Of a DNA stretch of 64,000 nt, positions 1 to 9,944 are shown piece after piece. How positions within the stretch are numbered: the stretch's first letter is position 1; every line of letters begins with the position of its first letter. Position numbers and translations under genes: made by a program. The notes below the pieces were generated by a model. The model was not told where the DNA came from and searched no databases. It worked only from the letters and a program-made list of their open reading frames with translations. This DNA is from Branchipolynoe longqiensis (lineage: Eukaryota; Annelida; Polychaeta; Phyllodocida; Polynoidae). Location of the stretch: assembly GCA_030323885.1 (NCBI GenBank), contig CM059202.1:47758849-47822848 (forward strand), given 5' to 3'.

Positions 1-238
1 CCAGCATGTCTTGATGTATATAACATATTAGGCATAGTTCTGGCAATTGAATAACGTATATAACATTCACTGGCATTCTGGGAGTGTAATTCAAGCGTTT
101 TTCACCCGGAAGCACGTTTGCAATACATTTGTCATACGTTGACCATACGCTATGTATACGACATGCATACGTCCAACTTTGCCCCCTGCGCTGAAAAGTT
201 TGACGTTTCTCGAGATCCGTTGTAATGTGACAGGGCCT
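1..238. mobile_element. Right end of T1-family inverted-repeat element (partial)
   Basis: The stretch ends in GTGACAGGGCCT followed by TAA. The same terminus closes the elements at 38209-38831 and 40534-42889. About 40 bp inside the end, the text 'GAAAAGTTTGACGTTTCTCG' resembles the matching position near 42810. The left end lies outside the window. TWA targets are typical of PIF/Harbinger-like elements, so that is the inferred class. There is no coding capacity. Confidence 0.5.
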
Positions 239-344
239 TAACAGACTGCCTAATCCCACGTCAGACACCAGCGCTCTGCCACTGACAGAGCTGTTGTTCC
301 ATGAATAAAATTATATTTACCACCAAGATGATTATTATCGTTCA

Positions 345-468
345 TTAGTTGTTGGAGTTTTATGTCCTGGCAACATCTAAGGGCATACCAGGATGCATGC
401 CGACTTATGACAGTACACATTCATCAAGTCAAACTAATGACTTTAAAATGTATACTTCTTGTGTCTTA
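345..468. mobile_element. SINE1 fragments, fold-back arrangement
   Basis: Bases 345-420 match the SINE1 3' region in reverse orientation ('GTTGGAGTTTTATGTCCTGG', 'CAACATCTAAGG'). From about 427 the text switches to the forward strand ('GTCAAACTAATGACTTTAAA', then 'TATACTTCTTG'). Two SINE1 pieces therefore sit head-on. The forward piece continues at 855-1090 after the interruption at 469-854. Bases 242-344 hold nothing I recognise. Confidence 0.7.
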
Positions 469-854
469 AGGCTACATTCCTTACACGCGGTATGTGGCAT
501 GCGGCATGCGACATGCGAATGCGAATGTGGCAACAAATCGGAAAGCATCTAAGTCAATGGGGGTGATTCCTTATATGCATATATGCGAATGCGAATGCGA
601 ATGCGAATGCGAATGCGAATGCGAATGCGAATGCGAATGCGAATGCGGCAACTGAATCGGTCCAGGTAGCCATCGGTGCGGCATGCGAATGTGAATGCTG
701 CTGCTTTTGCCATAGAAGACAGTGTTAGAGAAACCTGACACTATGTGTGGGTGTGGGTGTGGGCGTGGGTGTGGGTGAAAGGTACAACCCGTTCGCATGC
801 CGCATGCTGCATTCGCATTCGCATGCCGCATACCACGTGTAAGGAATCCTAGCT
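469..854. mobile_element. MITE-like element inserted in SINE1, containing a GCGAAT hexamer array
   Basis: The left terminus AGGCTACATTCCTTACACG pairs with the right terminus (reverse complement AGCTAGGATTCCTTACACG). The inner arms are also inverted: 'GGCATGCGGCATGCG' runs occur near 500 and, in reverse, near 800-830. TTA flanks both ends (466-468 and 855-857) and SINE1 sequence resumes on either side, as expected for a TWA-target insertion. A (GCGAAT)n array occupies about 584-648, and a GGGTGT-rich run lies at about 744-776. There is no transposase, so it is non-autonomous. Confidence 0.75.
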
Positions 855-1090
855 TTAGCCTGGCACTCAGAGTTAATAGTATAGGGCAAGGACTGGTTGG
901 TTCAGTGTTAGGATAATGTGACTGTTTGGGATATCGTGTCATGGTGCTAGTGGCCTGGTCTCCCAGTGGGGCAGCACTGGATTAATTACAAAGAATGTCA
1001 AAAGCACACAAACAGTCGCCTCTGTGCATTGTCACAAGTCGGTACCCATCCTGATATGACCTTAGATCTTCGTAGGAGGTAAAGCAACAA
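855..1090 (+). mobile_element. SINE1, 3' portion
   Basis: Continuation of the SINE1 split by the element at 469-854. It carries the body motifs seen in all copies: 'GGCAAGGACTGGTTGG', 'GGATAATGTGACTG', 'GTGGGGCAGCACT', 'CACAAGTCGGTACCC' and 'CCTGATATGACCTTAGAT', then a CAA-rich end. Confidence 0.8.
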
Positions 1091-1120
1091 ACATGCAAAA
1101 CTGTTGAACCGGGGGGAAAG

Positions 1121-1330
1121 TACTGTCATGGGGGGGGGGGGTGATGAAAATGGGAAATATTGCGCCTAGAGCGGGAATCGAATCCACATCTCTTGCATTC
1201 TGGGCCAGTGTGCTAACCATTACACCACCTAGGCTCCCCGATGTCACCACCATACCCACGCCAAGCAACCGAGAGGTCAGTGCAGAATACCACAGTACCT
1301 ACCAAAGTGCATTGTGGCTAAGCCTCCCTG
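1121..1330 (-). mobile_element. SINE2 copy (tRNA-related head)
   Basis: In reverse orientation it carries a tRNA-like head: an A-box-like region around 'GGTGGTGTAATGGTTAGC' and a B-box-like 'GATTCGATTCCC'. The conserved body 'GCGCAATATTTCCC' plus 'ATTTTCATC' follows. A G homopolymer at 1130-1141 lies in the body. The remainder to about 1600 holds no feature I recognise. Confidence 0.75.
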
Positions 1331-1605
1331 AACCAATCCCAGAATGCACTGCAGGATCCTGAGAATGTAGGTCAATGCCTTAGAGGGAGGTATCACTACC
1401 AGAAGTGGGTTACAAGTAGTTTAAAATAATTATTTGTTATTTTGTGATTGCAATTACAATCCGCCAACTGGCCGCCTCAGGTGAGGTGTTTGGGCGCTGA
1501 AACAATATTTAAACATGAGCAAAGTTTACTGGGATAGGGCGGGTTTGTGATCATCTCCCCTTACAGTTTTACATCGCCATCAGCATGCACGATTTGTTTG
1601 TTTGT

Positions 1606-1930
1606 TTGTTGTTGGTTTACATCCTAGCAACATCTAAGGTCATATCAGGACGGGTACCGACTTGTGCACTCATGGCGACTTTATAGTGTTGTCCCACTGG
1701 GAAACCAGGCAGCCGGCACCATGACCTGGTATCCCACTCAGTCACATCATCCTGACACTGAGCACAGCAGCCCTTGCACTGTCCTACTAATGCCAAGCGC
1801 CTGGCTAGGAAGCGACAAGTATACATTTTGAAAGTCATTGGTTTGACTCGACCAGGGTTCGACCCCCCCCACGATCTACCAGCATGGGAGACGGACGCTC
1901 TAACTCATTCGGCAATCCCGTCTGGTCCCA
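1606..1930 (-). mobile_element. SINE1, near full length
   Basis: Read on the minus strand it begins with the tRNA-like head (CCAGACGGGAT..., B-box-like GGGTCGAACCCTGG). It continues through the body ('GGATGATGTGACTGAGTGGG', 'CAGCCGGC...TGGTTTCCCAG') and ends near the (GTTT)n run at 1590-1606. The head differs from real tRNAs and is followed by a long unrelated body, so it is a SINE. Confidence 0.8.
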
Positions 1931-1954
1931 GCATGCGCGATATTAAATAGATAC

Positions 1955-2066
1955 CCGATATCCTGCTCAGTCACATTATCCTGACACTGAGCACACCAGT
2001 CCTTGCCTTATCCTAATAATGCCGAGTTCCTGGCTAGGAAACGACAAGTATCAATTTTATACCGAT
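1955..2066 (-). mobile_element. SINE1 internal fragment
   Basis: 'GATATCCTGCTCAGTCACAT' through 'CCTAATAATGCCGAG' and 'GACAAGTATCAATTTTATA' match the SINE1 body in reverse orientation. No head is present. Confidence 0.7.
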
Positions 2067-2760
2067 TCGGCCACCGCTTCTGTTGTCAATGCAATTACAT
2101 ATATACAAAGTGTAGGGTCAATTACCCTACAGCGCATGTCGTGTATAGGGTCCTGGTCATGGCAACCATTTGTCGGGAAAATACAACAGACTCGTGTAGA
2201 ACTAGACATGGTCGTGTCTCCAGGACCACGTCCGGTGTCGCGGTTTCAGTTCTCCGCCAGTTTCAGTTGTCCGCATCGCTTCTGCGCATGTGTCAAAATC
2301 GAACAGCATCGTCTGTGCATGCGCAGTGCCAGTTGCTTCCTGTACTAATATTGTATTGGAGAAAGGGACTTGAATGTTGCATTTCACTTCATAATCAAGA
2401 TTTGAAGATAATTGAATCGAAGGGCAGCTTGCTAAATATGTACATAAATGTAGAGAAGTGTATTAAATTGATTAAATCTGTTGTGAAGATGCAAGGGGCC
2501 CCGAGCAGTGTGTTGGTGGCCATGTAAACAGTAAAAACAGCATTCAAAACGGCGTTGAAAAAAGAATTGAAGTCTTCTAATGTTTTCGTTTTCACTTCAT
2601 AATCAACATTTGAAGATAATTGAATCGTAGATCTGGTTGAAGAATACGTAGATAAACACTAATGCTCCACATTAAGTTATCTATTTTGTTGTTAAGAACT
2701 TGAGGGGCCGATGTGGCCAGATGTTGGTCACCCGGTGACCGCTCCAAATAGTCACAGCAG

Positions 2761-3060
2761 GGCCGCGTTCAGGCTCCGTCTCGGAGGCGCCTCGGAGGCG
2801 CCCGTGACGTCAGGCTAGTCTGAACAACAACAGCCAGTTTGTCGCCTCGAAAATGGCCGCCCCCATAGGAGGCGGCCATGCATCGAAATGCTGCGCTCTG
2901 ATTGGATGAAACCACTGCATGCGGCGGCCATTTTCGAGGCGCTGTTTGTCTCCAACCTGAAAAGGGAGGCGTCTCCGAGACGCACCCTGAACGGAAATAG
3001 GCCAAAAAGCATCGCCGAGACGTCGCCGAGGCGCCTCCGAGACGGACCCTGAACGCGGCC
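2761..3060. mobile_element. MITE-like element with long terminal inverted repeats and CAG target duplication
   Basis: It starts GGCCGCGTTCAGG...CCGTCTCGGAGGCGCC and ends with the reverse complement. CAG flanks both sides (2758-2760 and 3061-3063). A second, inner inverted pair ('CGCCTCGAAAATGGCCGCC' at 2844, reverse near 2922-2941) lets the element fold over most of its length. It is GC-rich against AT-rich flanks and has no ORF of interest. Confidence 0.75.
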
Positions 3061-3134
3061 CAGGTAGTAGCCTTGACTTGAGTTAATCGCAAGTATGCTA
3101 CAATAAATATAGTATGGCTGAGTGCATTCTGCAA

Positions 3135-3235
3135 GTATGTGCCACTGGTGGGTTTTAGAGATCTTTCACTTTTTCTGTATGAAGATTGCTCACGACCATT
3201 GACAATGCCTTGACGATGCTGGTCGATTTTTACGC
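3135..3235 (+). repeat. Interspersed repeat shared with 32340-32592
   Basis: 'GGGTTTTAGAGATCTTTCAC', 'TTTTTCTGTATGAAGATTGC' and 'TCACGACCATTGACAATGC' recur, slightly diverged, at about 32352-32412 and 32557-32610. The family is unknown. Confidence 0.55.
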
Positions 3236-3595
3236 ATGCGCAGAAGCGATGCGGAGAACTGAAACTGGCAGAGAACTGAAACCGCGACACCAGATTAGCC
3301 ACGACTCTACTGCATTGGCCACTCTTGACTGGCGCATGCCTTTTTTGCTGAAGTGGAAACCGCCCAGCAAATTTATCGAGTGTTAGCACCCACTGTCACT
3401 CAAACACAGTTTTATTAAACGGTATTGATTCTCTGGTCTTGTGCTATAAAATGTTTACAATGCAAACTGAACCCGCAATCATTTAACAAATGTAAAGCAA
3501 GGAGAAATCTATTCTTGGGGATAGCTTGGACTCTTGTAATATTTTTTTTTAATATCGCATTATTTTCTACTTTATCTTTTTTTTGTTTTTTTGTT

Positions 3596-3892
3596 CCATT
3601 AGTTGTTTAAGCAGGGGAAATTTCAGTCATAGATGACTGGTCTTCCCCACTCCACTGCTGGTTGATAGAAAGCCCGAGCCTACACTTTTACCGACCCAAG
3701 GGATTTTTAACCTCCCCACACCACATAGACATGGTATGAGAGCAACTGGCCTTTGCTGATGCTGTAAGTTATACACAGCGGTGGAAATCCAAATTGGCAG
3801 AGCTGGGGGCATGGGGAATTGAACCGCCGACCCTCAGATTAGGAGTCTGACCTAGAAAAAAGTCAGACACTCTAACCACTCGGCCACAGAGA
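3596..3892 (-). mobile_element. SINE3 (Ser/Leu-tRNA-like head)
   Basis: Read on the minus strand, the head 'TCTCTGTGGCCGAGTGGTTA' is A-box-like. A long variable-arm-like segment follows ('CTGACTTTTTTCTAGGTCAG'), then a B-box-like 'GGCGGTTCAATTCCCC'. The body contains 'GGGATTTTTAACC' complements and ends in an A-rich tail (T-rich at 3541-3596 on this strand). A second copy lies at 30574-30900, and a 3' fragment at 44490-44565. Confidence 0.8.
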
Positions 3893-4010
3893 ACGCTACT
3901 TATTACTTCATTGACACATATGTTACAATTGTTTCTGTGCTTTTGACATTCCTTGTAATTAATGTGCGAGTGAGAGATATATACGAGGAGCACGCGCACA
4001 TGTGACCCCC

Positions 4011-4424
4011 TAGATAAAAGATTCACCCCATACTAGCAGTACAGGGGTGAAAACCAACCCATTAGAAAAGGTGGCAAAGAATCTTGACATGCTGGGGATT
4101 TAATTGAGTGAATGTCTTAATTTAAGAAGCAATATTTATTCTTTATGTATGTCTTCATATTTACCCACTAGTTTTGAGTTGGAAAATATAATAAAACATA
4201 TACTTTAATGCAATTTAAAAGTGAAATCGCCGGCTTTTTATCGCCGCCATCTTGTCTTTTTGCATTCTCTCTGATTTCACCAACTCTGCGCCGATATATG
4301 TAGCCATTTGATCCTGGAACGAGAGTTTCTAGTTCCTGTTCCATACTAAAGCTATTTTCGCCCGTATTTACACTACGTTGTCGTTCACCCGTGTACTACA
4401 AGTACATGGTGAATCTTTTATCTA
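4011..4424. mobile_element. MITE C (TIR TAGATAAAAGATTCACC)
   Basis: The left end TAGATAAAAGATTCACC and the right end GGTGAATCTTTTATCTA are perfect inverted repeats. A further inverted pair lies inside ('AGTACAGGGGTGA', 'TCACCCGTGTACT'). The element is about 414 bp and AT-rich in the middle, with no ORF. The copy at 54885-55292 has a perfect 9-bp TSD. Here the 9-bp flanks (GTGACCCCC, GTGTACCTC) match only partly. The class is inferred to be MULE-like from the 9-bp TSD of the sister copy. Confidence 0.75.
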
Positions 4425-5000
4425 GTGTACCTCCCTGAGTTGTTCGCTCCCCGTATTGGAGGCATTTAGCTGGTAGCCAAGGGGCTCCAGCCCAGTTTGT
4501 GAGCAATTGTCAAAGCAAGTATATACCAACATAAGAAGTGCCCCCCCTACCAGTAGTGCATGTCGGCCTGCTGGTCCGAAGTAGAAAGTTATACAATAAT
4601 AGCACTTATTCGTGTATCATCTTTATCAGTATGTTGGTCCGCGGGCACCGTTATATAACAATAGCACTCAGTCGCATATCATCCTTACTGACATGCCGAT
4701 ATAATAAATAACCACATTGATCATATAGCACAGGCATACATGTAGGTTAATAGCGGACAAGCAATGCAGGTGGACTCCATTCAAGTAATATTCACATAAC
4801 GAGTTATACAACACAATGCATAAAATGTTATGCAAATATTATTACGTACTACCAAACCAACAACTATATATAGTTACTACCCTTCATTCAATAAACTAAT
4901 GCACTCACCAACTCTAGTCAACCATCACCGCACGCCACCCAACCTACACGTGAAACAACTGCACACAGGCACTGACACTGAACACCATTAATAACTCTTA
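4425..5000. other. No recognised feature
   Basis: AT-rich sequence. A short imperfect direct repeat ('ACAATAATAGCACTTATTCG' near 4594 and 'AACAATAGCACTCAGTCGCA' near 4657) is the only structure seen. I find no convincing ORF, RNA gene or known repeat. Confidence 0.4.
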
Positions 5001-5726
5001 TGTACACAATTCTGATTTACGGCATTGGGGGGAATGCAAATGTTCTATTACTGATTGGGTATACCTGACCAGGCGCATGCCTGTATGTATGTATGTATAT
5101 ATATATATATATAGTGAGTATCCCTATACGGGTATAAATCCTCGGCTGGAGGTATTTTATTATTATTATTATATATCATTATATGCTCGGGCTTCACCCA
5201 GTCCAATGTCACCTGGGATTTTGCCTGAGCCTATGTTGCGACGGTGGCGCCGCCACCTGGCTAATCCTGGTACTTATGTTCCAACTAGGCTTATTCACTT
5301 GCTAATATATGCTACTATGTAGCATATATTATGTAGGTGCTGGTAGTGCCTGAGTGGGGATGTAAATAGACATAGTGGTGCTGGCATTGCTGGGTGTGAG
5401 GCGCACTCAGGGCCTACCCCCTCTGCTAGTCAGGATCACCACACTCAGGCTCAAGGCGGGTGGTGGCTAGGGGAGCCACACACCTTGGTGGTGGTGGGCA
5501 GATCACTGGTAACCACGGGGACCAGGAATGCTGGATCCCTATTGGTAGAGCCAAGAATGCTTGTTTCCCATTGGGGGAAAGGGGTGGGGTGATACTCTAC
5601 AATGAACCCATGTAACTATATACATAATAAAGCATACAACTTTATACTCTTCCTTTCTCTTTGTCTGTATTGATTTTGCCATAGCCTGCCTAGACAACCA
5701 CAGATTCGAGCTTTAGCCATTATACA
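5001..5726 (+). mobile_element. LTR-like repeat, family LTR2 (degenerate solo copy)
   Basis: It begins TGTACACAATTCTG and ends AGCCATTATACA. It shares a long body with 56633-57335 (+) and 9143-9663 (-): 'GGAATGCAAATGTTCTATTA', 'GTGCCTGAGTGGGGATGTAA', 'GGAACCAGGAATGCTG'-like text and 'CCCATTGGGGGAAAGGGGTG'. An AATAAA precedes a conserved 'TATACTCTTCCTTTCTCTTT' near the 3' end, which fits an LTR with a polyadenylation signal. TA and TTA microsatellites lie at about 5088-5185. No TSD survives and no internal coding region is adjacent. Confidence 0.6.
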
Positions 5727-6235
5727 AATCGGGAGACCTAGTCTTTATATCTACGCATCCATTTCACTCATCTTAACCAACCAAATCTACCCATAAATCC
5801 CCTAGAATTTTACCAAAATCCAAACTGCCCTATACTAAGGGACACACTGTACACTTGCTACAAAATACGACACATTGCAACCACTTAATTAGCTAAATTT
5901 GGATTATACCTAAATCCAGACTATACCAAAATACCTCTGCCTAGAAAATTAACTACGCCACCACCAACATTAAAATGCATACACTGAATTCATACACTAA
6001 CCAGCTGTACAATAAACACTTAATTACCTCAATTTAATAACAATATTATATTATCATAAGATTGTTCTCGTAATTAAATAGTGTAAATTACTAAAGTTAA
6101 GCCTGGCAGAAAAACCAGTGCCGTGATGCTGAAAAATATACTATTCACATGAATAAAAGTGATTACCAAAATAAAGAACACAGAAAGTACTGGCGGCCCC
6201 CCCCTAACGATCTATTTAATATCATGCATGCTGGG
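5727..6235. other. AT-rich interval with a short R2 repeat end
   Basis: No gene seen. Bases 6105-6180 ('CTGGCAGAAAAACCAGTGCC' then 'GAATAAAAGTGATTACCA') resemble the 3' end of the R2 repeat found at 31333-31400 and 37973-38040. Confidence 0.4.
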
Positions 6236-6575
6236 ACCAGACGAGATGGCCGAATGAGTTAGAGCATCCCTCTCCCGTGCTGGTAGATCATGGGGTCGTG
6301 GGTTCGAACCCTGGTTGAGTCAAACCAATGACATAAAAATTGATACTTGTCGCTTCCTAGCCAGGCGCTCGGCATTAGTAGGACAGGGCAAGGACTGGTG
6401 TGCTCAGTGTCAGGATAATGTGACTAAGTGGGATACCAGGTCATGGTGCCAGTGGCCTGGTTTCCCAGTGGGGCAGCACTATAAACTTGCCATGAGCGTG
6501 CACTGTCACAAGTCCGTACCCATCCTGATATGACCTTAGATATTGCTAGGACGTAAAACAACAAACAAACAATCT
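6236..6575 (+). mobile_element. SINE1, full-length-looking copy
   Basis: This is one of the cleanest SINE1 copies. It has a tRNA-like head (GATGGCCGAATGAGTTAGAG; B-box GGGTTCGAACCCTGG), the linker 'GAGTCAAACCAATGACATAA' and the body 'TTGATACTTGTCGCTTCCTA'. A conserved 'GGGGCAGCACTATAAA' segment and the 3' end 'CCTGATATGACCTTAGATAT' with a CAA-rich tail follow. It is about 340 bp. It would be transcribed by RNA polymerase III from internal A and B boxes, as for tRNA-derived SINEs generally. Mobilisation would need a partner LINE. Confidence 0.85.
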
Positions 6576-6609
6576 AATATCGAGACCTGACATATATCGA
6601 TATTCTAAG

Positions 6610-6672
6610 GCTCTGGTTTGACTCGGTCAGGATTCGAACCCGCGACCTGCCGCATAGGATGCGAGCTCCCAG
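6610..6672 (-). mobile_element. SINE1 head fragment
   Basis: 'GTTTGACTCGGTCAGGATTC' and 'GAACCCGCGACCTGCCGCAT' match the B-box end of a SINE1 head in reverse orientation. Confidence 0.6.
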
Positions 6673-6699
6673 ATCATTCTCCCCATCACGTCCAGTTGC

Positions 6700-7053
6700 T
6701 AAAGCTGCATAATTCGATGATGTATACAATTTTCAAAACCAAAACAATTATCTAGATTTGATTCTACATATCTAACTTAGATCCTGGTGCACTTATTGAA
6801 CATGTGTTGCTACATAGAAGGGAGCACTGAAGCAATTCGATAGAACATGTTGCTGCAGAAACCTATTGTGTCAGAGTTTTTGCCTGCTTGGGGAAACTAA
6901 TTTGACAGGTTTGCACTTCAAATATCTCAAAACTTAGCCATTTAAAATATAAGTTACTTCAGACTGAAGTACCGTAAATTATAACAATCAATTTAATGTA
7001 TTTATCTCAGAAAAATTACAAACTCAAAACCATCGGACTCTGCAACTTCTAAG
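6700..7053 (+). mobile_element. MITE A, uninterrupted copy
   Basis: The ends are inverted copies of AAAGCTGCATAGTCCGATG (here 'TAAAGCTGCATAATTCGATG' at the left and 'CATCGGACTCTGCAACTTCT' at the right). The internal text 'GATTCTACATATCTAACTTA' and 'AAGTTACTTCAGACTGAAGT' recurs at 38156-38945, 43440-43895, 51560-51935 and 54637-56300. At about 350 bp it is the best guide to family length. It has no ORF and is non-autonomous. The satellite at 60902-64000 appears to derive from its left end. Confidence 0.75.
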
Positions 7054-7389
7054 TGTGGGAACGCCTACAAACCGGAAACGGCACTCACGAAGCTTTGCAA
7101 CGGGTACTGGTCGCAGCGCTATTAAATCTCCTGGTGCTAAAATGGCGTACAAAGATACGAAATTGACAGGGTTACTTTCTTGGATTGACCCCATTTATAA
7201 CTTGAAAACCATCAAAGTTGGAAAACTAAATGATTCAGCTCGATTTGATACTCCATAATTATCGAACTGAGATGCTGGGGCACTCGGCGAATACTTATTG
7301 TTGCATAGAAGTAAATATTACTGCGTCAATTTAATAGAACTTGTCACTGTTGAGTTCAGGGATTTTGGATTGGGCCCTCAACATTAATT
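7054..7389. other. Diverged repeat, partly MITE A-like
   Basis: Bases 7225-7350 ('GATGCTGGGGCACT', 'TTGTTGCATAGAAGTAAATA', 'TACTGCGTCAATTTAATAGA') resemble the MITE A interior. Bases 7054-7225 are not recognised. Confidence 0.4.
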
Positions 7390-7775
7390 AATAGGATAGG
7401 TCAAGGACTGGTTAGCTCAGTGTCAGGATAATGTGACTGGGTAGGATATTGGGTGATGGTGCTGGCAGTCTGGTTCTCCCAGTGAGGCAGCACTATAAAG
7501 TCGCCATAGATGTGCACTGTCACAAGTCAGTACCTGTCCTGATATGACCTTGGATGTTGCCAGATCGTAAAACGCCAACAACCAACCAGTATTTCCATGT
7601 GCATGTCACAATTACTTTACTATATTTTCGCTTAAAATAGTGTCCCTTTAAAATAAATACAGTATGTGACTGGGATATCGGCTCATGGTACTGGTGGCCT
7701 GGTCTTACAGTGGGGCAGCACTATAAAGCCAACATTCGTGTGCAATGTTAGAATTAAGGTAGGTACCGATCCTGT
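7390..7775 (+). mobile_element. Two SINE1 3' fragments (7390-7592 and 7665-7775)
   Basis: The first piece runs from 'AATAGGATAGGTCAAGGACT' to 'GACCTTGGATGTTGCC'. The second runs from 'GTGACTGGGATATCGGCTCA' to about 'GTAGGTACCGATCCTG'. Both lack heads. The 70 bp between them are not recognised. Confidence 0.7.
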
Positions 7776-7944
7776 TTCTAGTTTGTAAACCCCCCGAAAA
7801 AACAGATAATTTATTCACACCGCATATTTTCAAGATAGCGAGTAAGCCTCGTGAATAAGTCTCTGTTATTGTGATCACGTGATGAAAGAGCCTAAAAAGT
7901 CTAATAAAATCGGCCTTCCCTCAAAGTGGGCATAATCGTCGTCG

Positions 7945-8440
7945 TTGGTTGGTTGTTGGAGTTTTACGTCCTGGAAACATCTACGGTCATATCAGGACGG
8001 GTACCAACTTGTGACAGTGCGGACTCATGGCGACTTTATAGTGCCGCCCCACTGGGAGACCAGACCACTGGCACGATGCCCCGATACCCTACTCAGTCAC
8101 ATTATCCTGATACTGAGCTAACCAATCCTTGCACTATCCTAATACAGTAAAACCTCTCTACTCCGACCCCTCCTCAAATCGACCACTACCATATATCGAT
8201 CGCTTTATTTGGGTCCCATTGTAAGGATATTCCAACTCTTTAAACGACCACCTCCCTAAATGGACCACTGAAAGTCGGTGCCACGGTCGGTCGATTTACA
8301 GAGGTTTGACTGTAATGCCAAGCACCAAGCTGGCGAGCGACAAGTATCAATTTTATAAGTCATTCGTTTGACTCGAGCGGGAACCGAACTACCGACCTTC
8401 CGCACGCGAGGCCTGCACTCTATCGATTCGGCCAGCGCGC
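7945..8440 (-). mobile_element. SINE1 interrupted by a CAGT-type MITE
   Basis: Minus-strand SINE1: 3' end at 7945-8140, continuing at 8315-8440 with the head (B-box 'GTTCGGTTCCCGCTCGAGTC' in reverse). The break falls exactly at the conserved 'CCTAATAATGCC' site, where 8145-8312 is inserted. Confidence 0.8.
8145..8312. mobile_element. pogo/Tigger-like MITE with TA duplication
   Basis: It starts CAGTAAAACCTCTCTAC and ends GTAAATCGACC-type inverted sequence closing 'CAGAGGTTTGACTG'. TA is duplicated on both sides (8143-8144 and 8313-8314). CAGTNAAACCTC termini with a TA target are characteristic of pogo/Tigger (Tc1-mariner superfamily) MITEs. Inside, 'CCACTACC', 'CGACCACCTCCC' and 'GGACCACTGAAA' are repetitive. 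At 168 bp it has no coding capacity. Confidence 0.8.
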
Positions 8441-8671
8441 CCGGTAGGCCTGTAATCGTCATCAGGTTGCACCCTAAAAACAACAATCCACCACCACCAC
8501 CTCCAAGAACAAAAAGGCCAAGCCTACTAAATGTCGTCTGCTGTCATGTGATTCTGGGCAGACAACATTTAACGACAACCGACGGTGTTAAATGTCAGCT
8601 GAAGAAAGGAACAAAAACAAAGACGATAATACTAAATTATACGCATAATTTGCCATCTCTTTTTCACTGAA
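8441..8671. other. No recognised feature
   Basis: Short unassigned interval with a CAC/CCA-rich run near 8490 and an imperfect fold-back: 'TAAATGTCGTCTGCTGTCA' and 'CAACATTTAACG', with a second 'TTAAATGTCAGCTG'. No gene is supported. Confidence 0.35.
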
Positions 8672-8962
8672 GATCCGACCCCATGGGATCATCGGTTCGA
8701 AACCTGGACGAGTCAAACCGATGACTTAAAAATTAATACTTGCGCTTCCTAGCCTGGCATTTCGCATTATTATGATAGGGCAAGGACTGGTTGGATCAGA
8801 GTCAGGATAATGTGACTGAGTGGGATATCAGCTCATGGTGCTGGCAGCCTGGTGTCCCAGTGGGGCAGCACTATAAAGTCGCCATGAGTGCGCACTGTCA
8901 CAAGTCGGTACCCGTCCTGATATGACCTTTGTTGTTGTTTCACGTCCTAGCAACATCTATCA
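8672..8962 (+). mobile_element. SINE1 copy (head truncated)
   Basis: It begins at the B-box region ('GATCATCGGTTCGAAACCTG') and runs through the body to 'CCTGATATGACCTTTG', where it passes into a reverse-orientation SINE1 end ('TTTCACGTCCTAGCAACATC'). This is another head-on junction. Confidence 0.75.
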
Positions 8963-9142
8963 ACCAACTATATTACCAATGTTTTGCTGTGTACAGCAAT
9001 GCGAAGAGCGACACATCTTGATAAACGTTGAAACATCTTCGCCTATTCGTTATAGGCTTCCTTTGAGTGTTTTTCCACAGAAAAAAACCCATAGTGTGAT
9101 AGACAGGCTGGGATTGAAAAAGTGGGGCATGGAGTGGTGACA

Positions 9143-9663
9143 GGCTATAAACTCCATGGCTCGAATCGGTGGTTGTGTAGGCAGGCTATAGTGAAATCAA
9201 TACAGGCAAAGAGAAAGGAAGAGTATAAAGTGTGAAAGGAGAGAGAGAGAGTCAAGCCCTCCGGTTTATTATTTATATGGTACATAGATTCAGTGTAGAG
9301 TATCGCCCCACCCTATTCCCCCAATGGGAAACAAGCATTCTTAGCTCTACCAATCAGGATCCAGCATTCCTGGTCCCCATGATTACCAGTGATCTGACAC
9401 CACCACCAAGCTGTATGGCTCCCCTGGCCACCACCTGCCTTGAGCGTGAGTGTGGCGATCCTGACGAGCAGAGGGGGGAGGGGGTACGCTCTGAGTGCCC
9501 ATTACACACAGTCCTGCCAGCACGCTATGTCTATTTACCTCAAAATCAAGCACCACCAGCAACTACATAAACACATACATGCACCTGTCCATGTATACCT
9601 GTTTCACAATAGAACATTTGCATTCCCCCACCAATGCTTTATTATCAGAATATTTTACAGTGT
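9143..9663 (-). mobile_element. LTR2-family LTR-like copy
   Basis: On the minus strand it starts TGTAAAATATTCTGATAA and continues 'GGAATGCAAATGTTCTATTG', 'CTCAGAGCGTACCCCCTCC'-type text and 'CCCATTGGGGGAATAGGGTG'. It then has AATAAA-like sequence and the conserved CTTCCTTTCTCTTTG. The end near 'GATTCGAGCCATGG' is altered. No adjacent gag or pol. Confidence 0.6.
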
Positions 9664-9885
9664 CACGGGGGTGATGGACAGGGGAAATAGTGTGACTTCA
9701 GCAGGTTCCCACACTTCTTGTCATTCTTGACCTGGTGTTTTAACCATTAGACTATCGAGGTTCCCTGATGCAATCACCCTATCCGCACCTACCTGTCTAA
9801 CTGGTTCCCTGCTCGAGAGTTCAGGGAAGATTATTACACTTGTCTTGTCTCCCTGGAATTGTAAGTATTTTATATGGTTTTTGTC
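9664..9885 (-). mobile_element. SINE2 copy (diverged)
   Basis: Recognisable from 'GGGTGATGGACAGGGGAAAT', 'TTTTAACCATTAGAC', 'GAGGTTCCCTGATG' and the distal 'CCTGGAATTGTAAG' segment. A (CCA)n run follows at about 9890-9912. Confidence 0.65.
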
Positions 9886-9944
9886 TATAACCACCACCAC
9901 CACCACCACCACTGCCTCACACTCACAGAAGAACGCCACGATTT

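Larger units (their letters stand above)
2236..3292. repeat. Inverted repeat pair, arms of about 65 bp (2236-2303 and 3228-3292)
   Basis: The left arm reads 'GTGTCGCGGTTTCAGTTCTC' onward and the right arm is its close reverse complement ('...CGGAGAACTGAAAC', 'TGAAACCGCGACAC'). Between the arms lie two related direct repeats ('CACTTCATAATCAA', 'TTTGAAGATAATTGAATCG') at about 2388-2419 and 2595-2628, and the separate element at 2761-3060. The pair may be the ends of another transposon or a rearranged repeat. I cannot identify it. Confidence 0.5.

Noticed and set aside
5001..5726. Complete LTR retrotransposon with a partner LTR at 9143-9663
   Set aside because: The two copies are in opposite orientation, with no gag or pol between them, only SINEs and MITEs. 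They are separate solo-like copies.
6236..6310. Functional tRNA gene
   Set aside because: A-box- and B-box-like text is present, but acceptor pairing is poor, the same head recurs dozens of times and each is joined to the SINE1 body. The same applies to the SINE2 and SINE3 heads.
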